Part shown: one piece after another, positions 11,501 through 22,500 of the stretch
Numbering within the stretch: position 1 is the first letter of the stretch
Layout of the letters: each line of letters begins with the position of its first letter
From: Sipunculus nudus
Lineage: Eukaryota; Annelida; Sipuncula; Golfingiida; Sipunculidae
NCBI GenBank assembly: GCA_026874595.1
Contig: CM049322.1
Span: forward strand, 6,619,900-6,683,899
DNA: 64,000 bases
Direction of reading: 5' to 3'
The notes under the pieces: generated by a model
The model's input: the letters and a program-made list of their open reading frames with translations, nothing else
What the model was told of the DNA's origin: nothing
The model's database searches: none
Position numbers and translations under genes: made by a program

Positions 11501-13640
11501 CCTTTAGAAATTTATATTTGACCCAACAAGATGATATAAAAGAGATCTGCACAAAAAAAAAAAAAATGAATCTCAGAATAATACATTTGATATTTTGCGC
11601 AGATAAAGCTTTTTATATATTTTATCATAATTATTTCTGAGCATATTTGGTAATGATCAGTCTGACCTGCTTTCAGGATACTTGCGTGCCCCTTTTAAAA
11701 AAAAACTCAAGGGATGGAAAGGTCAAATGTCGTCGCCATTGGTGAAGTACAGTTTCTCTTACAGGCCAAGAGCGGCGCCAGTGCAGCACACTAACAGCGA
11801 GAACAAAGGAATAAAGTTTTTTAAACGATAGTGCTTTCCTATCAAAATGGATAATCTATCATTGTTCTTTGAGTCAGGGTTATCTGGTAACTTCCTTTAT
11901 CGACGGGTTTCTATCTGCTATTCTTTATATCGGTAATAGTGGATCTTCCGATGTTGAAATTCATTACGATGATGATAGCCTTGTCACCACGGTCGAGCCG
12001 TTAATGGACAGTCAGCTTGCCATCAAAGCATAACGCCGTGAAATGATAAATTATGGCATGATTGAATAGATGACGCCTTTGCTCAAGGGAGTGAACTGTT
12101 TATTTGTATGGCCAGGCTCGCATGCAATGGGCGCGCATATAAACCTGCTCGAACATAAACGACATATAGATTATACCTCGCCAATGCTCATGCTAGTATA
12201 CTACTCAGTTATATGGCCTGTCATTCTAGCCCAAGCCGACGAACTTTGCTTGCATGTGTACAAACGAGATATGGTTGATAAAACACCAGCTCCCTTGGAT
12301 AACTTTTCCGATAGACATATAGGGAGCCTAGGGTCGCAAGACTAGTTGTAATTTTCACACCTTGCCCCGGCAACAACATCGGCCAAGAACTAATTTATAA
12401 AGGTCACCAACGGGCTTAAACTCCTGACGGCAGGCCATTGTGACTCGTCATTACAAAAGTTAATGTGTAGAGTTAACATGCTTAAAATATTTCGTAAATA
12501 CGAATACATTTTTGGTTCCACATAAAAAATTCGGAAAAACTAATTTTCGGAAAAACGGCATCAGAAAAAAAACGGCGCTCTTATGTGTATACATTATATG
12601 AATAAATATATTTATAAACCGAGTACGATATCTGTAATGTTCTCTCAAACTTAAAGTGATTGGTGCTATTTTTTTAACAGTATTCACATTTCCAAAAGAC
12701 CATTGAAATAACACTCTTAAAGGCAATATGCGGCCGAATTCTACTGAACATTGAAAACCTCTGTTTAAAATGTATGACACTCTGTCGGAGAACTTAGATT
12801 TAAAACTGAAGTATTGATAATATTTCAGATATCTGTGAAAGATTTCATATACAGGTGTTTAATAGAAAGGGTTCATATTAAAACAACAAAGAATTTGCCT
12901 TTAGGGCATATTATCACAGAGAGACTAGAAATATTTAGTAATATTAGGTCGGCGGGTGTGAGTATGTGCGGTCTTTCACGGCGTCACTTGAATGTTCGTG
13001 TTCATTAATGCCGAAAATAGAAACTATGATATCAGACGCCCAAGTCATTTACAGTGCAGCGTGCACTTTATTAAGTGGACTAAAAGAAACGATCGCCCTT
13101 TGATCATCGTGGCTTATCAAGATTTTGACCGCGCTCACATATGAGGTTGAATTTGGTCTATTTGTCCGTTTGGTCCGTTGTAAGACAGGTGGTCACCGTT
13201 GTGGATTGCGCATTGATCTTACTGCAGTAAGTGTCGTTTATTATGATTTATAATAAGGTGTTCATAGTAAGGAGCATACAAATCGCCAGCCGTAAACTGC
13301 AGTTATTTAATATCCCATTTGTAGAGGACTTTCTCCACAGAATATTGTATGTTAATTTCATTTGATATTGATAACCTTCATATATTAAAATAAACGGGAA
13401 TATTAAGATTTTATCATTTAATGTCAGCATATTTGTAGAATTAATGAGAGCATTTAAAGGGTTAATGGCATGTAAATAATATACACACACACACACATAT
13501 ATATGTGTGTGAGCTCAAGCTGCGTGTTAACACTTAACGAGTGTAAAGTGATTAGCATGCGGTGCAGGTTGAGGAGGTTTACAGGATGTCAAATCGTTTT
13601 TATAGAAGTCAACAAGGGACATGTTAACAAGACTGAGTCA
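11501..13640. other. Intergenic, no convincing gene
   Basis: A 91-codon open frame at 12070-12345 (+) has no family features. The rest is AT-rich and repeat-poor. A short (CA)n/(TA)n tract lies at about 13485-13512. Confidence 0.4.
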
Positions 13641-13652
13641 CGGCAAAGACAT

Positions 13653-13676
13653 AAGTACTTGTTAGAACAAGTACTT
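13653..13676. promoter_or_regulatory. Perfect palindrome upstream of the lectin-NLR start
   Basis: Two 11-base arms, AAGTACTTGTT and AACAAGTACTT, are separated by only two bases, about 85 bases before the chosen ATG. The position suggests a promoter or 5' leader site for a dimeric DNA-binding protein, but no known binding protein is identified and no TATA box is visible nearby. Confidence 0.4.
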
Positions 13677-13759
13677 TGCAACAGTAACCTGCTGTGATAA
13701 TAACAACACGACTCCACGTCAGAGGTCAAATGGCATGTAACGTACATTGCACAGACAAA

Positions 13760-13820
13760 ATGGCGGATAACACCTTATTTATATCGATGGTTTTGACTTT
13801 TCTGTTTTGCACTGTTGAAG
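13760..13820 (+). CDS. Exon 1 of lectin-NLR: signal peptide
   Basis: The exon begins with an ATG in good context (aaaATGGcg), encodes a hydrophobic stretch after MADNT (LFISMVLTFLFCTVE) and ends GAAG|GTAGGT in phase 1. This suits a cleaved secretory signal and matches the phase of the lectin exons downstream. An in-frame ATG at 13730 is an alternative start. I see no other secretory exon before the lectin exons. Confidence 0.65.
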
Positions 13821-16800
13821 GTAGGTTTAGATTTATCAAATCATATAGGCTTTTTCAAACATTGCAAACAAATGTGACTGTTATATTCAGGATATAGATT
13901 CGATCTCCATATGAGTGTGATAAATGAGTATAGAAATATGAATGAAAACAAGATATAATTTTATTGTTTTTTAATGTACATATCGATCATCCATTGCAAT
14001 GTGTATGTCAGGGTTGTTACGACAATGATTGGTTTTATTATTCGTATTGTAGCTTTAATATTTAAAGTAACAGGGTACATACTCCTGTTCCATGATAAAT
14101 GGTTGCACTTGTAAATGTATTCTTATTTGACAAATTCCTATACAATGACACATAACAACAATCATTGAGACGCTCCAAATTAGCATATGACGCTAAAATT
14201 TCGGTTATATAGTCCATTATATTATTCAATAGGCCCCTATGAATTAGGTAAATAATTGCCCTGCAATTCACTCAAAGAAACCTTTTAGTCCAGCGTGGCA
14301 CTGAGCACATACACTATTTTTTTTTGGGGGGGGGGGGGGTGGATGATCGTTGTAGGCTCAGAACTACACAGTCTAATTTAAATTATTGATTCCTTGTTTA
14401 TAACGTCTATCAATATAAATATGTATCGATATATTGATTGAACAAATAGAAAGTTGTCTTAGACCATATATTACCTCAATCAAATTTTGGCGTATGCGCT
14501 ATATAGCGAGATGGCGTAAAGGTTAGGGCGCTGGAGATTTGACGGCAAGGTTGTGTGTTCGAATTCTGAAGACACCGCCTTCCGAGCTAAGACTCACTAC
14601 CAAAAGATTGCGTCCTCACCACCCAGGTGTGAATAGGTACAGGTCATTCAAGCAACGAATGAATAATACAATAGCGCCTTTTGTGATTGCTTGGGTTGTA
14701 TGCTTCCAAGGGAGCCGAGGAAAGAATGAATAGGCTGAAAGACCGGGTAGATGAAATTTGATGAGACTGACATTGTTAGTGATATCAGACTATGAACACA
14801 CCCTCTTTACCTTTCCCTTTATGTCACAGTTGAGGTTTCAACTTAAGGTTTAATCACAAGTTAGTTCTGATGGCCAGAACAAACGCAGCCCCTGATACCT
14901 TTGACCGTCTTTGACCCATGGTCTTGATAAACAAATCCCCCAATATCAACATGGTTAAGAATTTTTAAAATACATGGTGATCCAGCTTACCTCAAGGTTT
15001 GAAGGGTAGTTTCTCAGGTGTTACTCTGACCCTACAAGTATTTCGAGTAAGTTTGCAAAGACAATGAACCAATCAAATAACCAGCCAAACAAAGAAGCAA
15101 CTGACGGTATAACATTAAACCTGGCGGTAAAACATTATAACCGGCCGTAAAACTTATACCCAGCGGCAAACAGTATACTTGGCGATAAAACATTATAAGC
15201 ATTATCAATTATGAAGCAGCTCCATTACCGTGTCAACTTTTGAAGAAAAAAAAAGATAATTGTAATTAAACTGATTGTACACGGGGCTATGTTAGTTTGA
15301 GAGTTATATTGTACCCCTATATGTGTATGATCTATACAATGTACTGGACATTGGCTGTATTTGATGCTCCTTCACACCATAAGGGAATAATATGACTATT
15401 GGCATGTGTTCATGGAATAATACTACCTGTTTGTTGTTTTGTACTTGGATTATTTGGAAAGTAAATTCAAATGTTTATCTAAGTTCAAGGAAACCGTTAA
15501 AACATACTTCCTTATTCACGTGTATTATCACAGCAAATGGAATTGCATGCAGAACACCCGGCGTACAGATCTCTAAATGTCAAGCTAAAGGATACTAGAC
15601 TTCAATTCGGATTAAATTTAACATATCCAGGCAGGCATATGGTTATTATAGACATAAATACACACGTACACACACATTGCTTTGTGACGTCCTGCGTGTG
15701 ACCAAGTAAAATCAATGATGAATGAGAGTTCACGTATGCTATGTTTGCCTTCGGTCTTATCAGTAATTAGATTTATAGAAGGCCCCCAGGACCTGTAATG
15801 TCAAGTATTACATACCACGGCGACCTTATCGTCACAGACTTTGAATATTTAATTTAGCGTCTTTTTGATGTCAAGATGTGCAAAACTACATTAGCTTCCA
15901 TGCCTGGATTTTAATGAGAATATAAGTAAAATGGCAGACAATGCCCATATATTTTATAGGTGCATTATACAGGGCCCAAATGTTGGGGGCTAAATAAACA
16001 CCTGAACCCACATGTTTATGTAGAAGAATGTGGGTACAGTGACTAAAAGACACTCAACTAATGAACCGACATTTTTCAATGCAAAGTGAATCCAGTTTTC
16101 CTATATTTGCAGATGGACGTCAACACAAATAAGTCATGAACTATCCCTTATGTTTAATGCATATTCTAAATTATAAAAAAACTATTATATATTATATTAT
16201 TGTACTATTGGCTGTCGAACCGACATTCTTTTGTGAGAAAATGTGGGCTCACTTAAGTGTTATAGCTGATATATGTATGTTTATGATGAAGGTCCATTTG
16301 GTGTATTGGTCAATGATGTCGTGTGACACTTTCGCAACAAAAAAAATAAGTCAATAAATGGTGCTTATTTTTTCTATAGGACTAATAGGAATGATAAATT
16401 ATTAATATTTTATTTATAGTAGACTATATATAGTTGAAGGCTATTTGGAACCCAAAAATAAAAAAAAAAATATGTGGGTAGCAATTTTTAGCCCTCTGAA
16501 GTTAGGCACCATATAATACACCTATACCCAATGTACTGATTTTGCTTTGAAGTGAGTTGTGTTATTAGTGTTGTTAAAGATAAGTTTATTGCTTTTGCAA
16601 AGTAAGTTGCTAATAAAATTTAAGTATTCAAAATTTTGTTCTGTGAAATTTACATTGAGTTATTTCGTCCAGCCTTGATACAATGAAATTTTTCATTCCA
16701 TCGAAACCAATTCGACTCAAGTAGGGGCATACTGTTTATCTCGGTATAATAATTTGTAACTTTAATATTTTACCATTCTATAACTTCGACCACGTGGAAC

Positions 16801-19337
16801 CTGCGTCCGATGAGCACCGAGCCAGTATTTTGTATGGCTTGTTCTTGTACCATTCTAAAACTTCTCACACGTGGACCCCTATTTTTTTATCCGAAGGTCA
16901 TGTGTTTTGAATGGCATGTTTTTGTACCATTTTGAAACTCTTCTAACACGTAGACCCCTCGTCGTGTGTGCACGGGACAAGTGTTTTGTATGGCTTGTTT
17001 TTGTACTATTCTGAAACTCCTAACACGTCGACCGCTCTTCTTGTGTGCACCAGACCAGTATTTGTGTTTGTACCACCGTGTGTTCACCGGTCCTGTGTTT
17101 TGAATGGCCTGTTTTTGTACCATTCTAAAACTCAAATGTGGACCCCTATTCTTTTGTCCAAAGGTCATGTGTTTTGAATGGCCTGTTTTTGTACCATTCT
17201 AAAACTTCTCACACTTGGACCCCTTTTCTTGTGTGCACCAATGGCTTGTGTTTGTACCATTCTGAAACTCCAAACCCGTGTACCCCTCTTCTTGTGTGCA
17301 CCGGACAAGTGTTTTGTATGGCTTGTTTTTCTACCATTCTAAAGCTTCGAACACGTGGACCACTCGTTCTGTGTGCAACGGACCAGTATTTTGTATAACT
17401 TGTTTTTGTACCATTTTGAAGCTCCGAACACGTGGACCCCTCGTCCTGTATGCACTGGACCAGTATCGAGAAAGGAAGCGGAATACTGTTGTAGGGATTA
17501 TAAAGGGCTCCCCATGTTGAGAAACCTGTCTGATGCGAACACTCTTCGACACAGAATGATAGAAGAAGATAAACAGATTGTCTGGCTGGGAAACCAACAA
17601 AAGAAAATGAATATGTGGCAATGGACTAATGGAAAGCTTTTTGGTATGTGTACATAAATATATGAATGCCAGAAAATCCGGTCGAAAATATAAGACGGAC
17701 CAAGGTTTCCTAGCATGAAACGCACCTCAAACTTCAAACGTTAACCTATATATTATTGAGGTGACAAATCAGGAATTAGGAGAATAAGCCCGGGCAAAAA
17801 TTCATAAAGGCGCCCCCCCCAAGGATTGGCCCGGTCAAAAGCAATGATCATTATGTCACTGGCCCAGTCACAGAAATGAAAGGGCACTGGTGGTGACAAT
17901 AAGCAATGTTTATGTTACTTTATGTTATATTATACTTTTATATTTTGACAAATGGAATTTAACGGATTTTGTCACAGGCTTAGCTAAATGATATACAGTA
18001 TTGTGATATTATATACTAATTATGGATTTCTCATGTGTTTGTTCCTGATTGATAATTGATCATCAATGTGTTGCAGCTTTATTCAATTCGTCGAACGAAG
18101 ACAAACTCTGTGCCCTATACGATATGGAAAAGAATATGTTTCAACAGGCGGCTTGTGATGTTAGAAGTAAAAGTGTTGGAAGCATTTGTCAATTTACAGG
18201 TTGAATCTTTTCTATGAATTGAAAATCTTATACATTCATATGATAAACTATTTTGGTATGAAGACCTATGCTGTTTTGTGTAAATCATGATATTTACTAT
18301 GCGCTAAAGAAATATGCCCTTTTAATCACCATATGGGTAAAAGCAATGACGTTTGACGATTAGCGATTACAAATGTTCTGGTGGCGAAATATCTGAACCA
18401 AAAAAGAAGATATGACAATTTTAAATTGGCATATTTTTAAATATTCTATTGTTTTACAAATGCTATAAATCACGTGTAAATTGCATATTAATCGTCCTGA
18501 TTACAGACCCAGCGCAGAAAGAAGAATGGGTATATTCTCATGTTGGTAGTGAATACAAGGGGATATATTACTTGCATTTCTGTAACCCTTATAATTGGCA
18601 TGAGGCACGTAGGTACTGCCTTTCTGAAAATTACACCTTGGCTACAGAGATTTCAAGTACAGAAGTAATGGATTTCCTTGCAAAAGGATCGTGGGTGTGC
18701 AGCAAGTTTTGGATTGGTCTCAGGAGAAAAGACTGGCTCGACCAGCAGAACAATCCAGGTATCTTAATAACAAGCCACATGCAATGTTTCAGTTGAAACA
18801 TAATCGTAAATATCTGGATAACTCCCTAACAGGACAATTAACCCCCGACAATAATTAATATATATATGTTTGTGTGTGTGTTGCAGACAAAAACGACCAT
18901 TTAAATATATGTAACATTTGCTCACACGTTTAGGGCATTTTTTATACAATCGTTGGAAAATTGACGGAAATGCAGAAACAGGACCATGCTCTGTGTTCAA
19001 AAGGACCGAGGCAAATTGGGAATTTATTCCAGTGCCATGTGAAGGAACGGCCCCGTACCTATGTCAAGGTAATGACATCGTTGTCTCTGATATATGAACT
19101 GTTAAATCAAAATATTGAATACTATTCTATCGGTCCATGTTGTAAAGGATTGTGCTTTTACAAATGATGTAATTTAGGATGGACACTTGTCGCGGTTTAG
19201 AATATAGAATAATTGGACCATATGAATACTCAATGCTTCCCTTAGGTATTTTATTCCGAAAGCCTTTCATCATTGCAGAAAAAATCACCATCTTTCCGAA
19301 AACGCCCTGGACTGAGCAAACTCCCTCTAAAGGTAAA

Positions 19338-19394
<57 letters not shown>

Positions 19395-19517
19395 TATAAT
19401 GGTATAAGGTATACCTTTGTGTTATAAATGGCACTTTTACAAATTTAACCACACACTGCTCAATGCTCACACTGTAACTCGATGAGCACATTGGTTAAAA
19501 AATTCCAAACAATAACA

Positions 19518-19575
<58 letters not shown>

Positions 19576-22500
19576 TTATGATAAAGAATGCATTACATTT
19601 CAGATACCTCCAGTGTAATCGTGATTGTAGCCGTCGTATCAGGGACCTTAACTGTTCTTGCTGTTCTTTCGGTGTGCATGTTTTTCAAAATGGTAAATGA
19701 CATTTTATTTATTTAAACTCATGTTATTGTTAAGGACACCAGTATTCACATATATACTTTTTAGGACATACCATCGGTATAACCTGGAAGAAAGAATTAC
19801 TTAGCCAGTTTTATAACAAACAGTGCGATGAGATAATCCAAAATGAATAAGAAAAAAATCCAATGGCTGTCTTTTAGAAATTATTCTGTCTGACTAGTTT
19901 AATGGTTGAATCAATTTAATAAAGAATAATCTATTTTAAATAAAAACACATTTTCTCTATATATGCATGCTTGTCTTTTTCCCTGCATCATTGATACAAC
20001 CTTAATCATCTTTAGTAATTGTTACAGAAAAGGAGTAGAAGAATGTTGCACCATCGGATGCGGTATGAATATCAGAACGGCCAACCTGTGACAATTCCAC
20101 TGATGCCCACAGGTAATCATCGCTAGTTCGTGTATATGTGTGTATATATCAATATGCAAGAAAAAGATACACTAAGAAAGTGAACATTGTAGACAAATTA
20201 TCAAATATATATCATATATACTGATTTAAACACTCCACAGTCACACACAGTTACGTCAGATAAACAGGATGCCATTCAACAACTGCCAGTGAGCCTAGCA
20301 AAGGTCTACATGATGTTCTTTGACAACGTACTATCATTAAAATAGGACTTATCCTGGCAGTCAATCTTGAACCCTTGTTAAAGCATACAAACGAAGAACA
20401 TATGAACACCTGTGAACATGATTGACACAATTGAATATTTTGAATATAATTTGCATATTTTAATAAATATTTTCTTTTTAATTTAGTTTTTTAGGTATCA
20501 AAATGAAATTAAAATGGAGATTAGACATATTTCCCCATGTAGGATATTTATGGTCTATTAAAATTGTGTCTTCGGCACTTATCAAAATAAAAGTTGACCC
20601 TCCTCAATTTTGGTAGATTGACTTGACTAGCTCAGATTAGATGTGTCTAGTTCACGGAGGGCAAACATATTTCATATTGCTCTACAGATCTACAGATTTT
20701 CGTTAATCAAAAGCAAATCATCATAATACTAATGATTGAATGTGTGTTAATAGGACTATATTGTAAGATTAAGCAAAATATTATCTGAAATGTACATATA
20801 CAAACGTCAGGCTATTTTCAGAAATCTAAAATAAATCTAAACAGTAAGAGCTTATGTTGTTTTAAGTAATAAGAAGGCCTTAAGGCATTTTTTTTTTCAC
20901 ATATCAGATAATGTTCCGAGATTGCCAAAGGCTAATTTCCACAGACTGCGGCGGATGATCAGAAGTGCTATCATTGGGCGGTTTGGTGACATAGAAATCT
21001 GGTCGTGGTGCGATGAAGTTATAAGCATTAAGATGGATGAAATTTATACAGATCTCTCCTGGGCCAAAGTAAAAAGAAAACCAGCGGAACTAGAGAACAC
21101 ACCACTCGAGCATTACACCGATATGTTTGACAAAGTAATATTAATATAAATTTTCTGGCTAGTTTCTCGAACTATCGTGGGAGAACTAAGTTATTGCATG
21201 CATTTTTATAACTTAGATATATTTATAAAATGACACTCGACAAACCTGTTAATATTGTGACAAAGGTATTGCCTTCTTAATAATTAAAAAAACCCATATT
21301 ATTGTAGATGAAGAATTTCTCTTTTTTTAATCTATTTACAATATTGTCTTTCTTTAGTTTAAGATATACTTAAATCTCAATTTTGTTTGTTATAACATAA
21401 TAAAAATATCATACCTAATGTTGTGCAATCACTTTATTAAATGATATCCACTGTCGTATTCCGGTGCTTTTTTATATAACTACTTAATGCATTTACTGTT
21501 TAACTACATGGCCGTTGTAATAATGAAAATGACTATCATGAATGATGCATTGAATAAAGTTACATTGCATTTAATATGACTAAAATACGAGATATTTAAT
21601 ACACATATTACTTCAGACACTTTCTTTAACAGATCGGAAGAGGTTTGGTTAAACAACACATCTTTGTACAGGGGCAACCTGGAAGCGGCAAAACAACAAT
21701 GGCCAAGAAACTTCTCATAGACTGGGCACGGTTTCAAATGGCGGGGACTGTAGATAAATGGATAAGAATATCCAAAAATGTACGCTCGCGGTTGGGACAA
21801 TTTGACCTCGTTATACCAATTTTTATGAGAGATATCGCAAATAATGAAAAAGTTGAGGATGTCATCTGTCGGCAAATTGGATTACCACAAGGAACAGCAC
21901 AAGCTCTTTCACAAGTTTTCATGGACCCAAATAGAGAGGTTTTACTGATTCTCGAAGGTTACGACGAGTACAGGGAAGCTACCTCCGCCTACCTTACAAG
22001 GTTAGCCCATCGGGAATCGTTAACTAACCTCCATCTGCTGATCACCTCGAGAATGTCACCACAGATACATTTCAGACATGACGGTAAGCTCATCACTAGT
22101 CATCTTATACTTCACGGGTTCTCCGAAAAAGGTGTAACAACATACATTAATAAGTTTTTCAATGATGAGGAAAAGGAGAAAACATTACTTACAAAAATCG
22201 ATGGAACACCGGGAGCTCATGATCTAAGCAAATTCCCTGCAATCCTCTTGATCATTTGTATCCTTTGGCGAGATACTAGGAAACTAGCGAATAATATAAC
22301 TGACTTCTACAAACACTTTGTCCTGTACATATGTTGTCGACTGGAAAAACGCATAAACGGGCTTAACGCAGACTTAGGTGAAGATCACATATTGACAAAA
22401 TACAAAGATGACTTGCTGAAGATAGCTAACATTGCTAAGGACGGATTGATGACAGATATGCTGCGACTTGCATTCCCTTTCGATACTGTCAAAGAAGAAC

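Noticed and set aside
12070-12345. 91-codon plus-strand open frame as a gene
   Set aside because: No family features and no exon partners; not distinguishable from chance.
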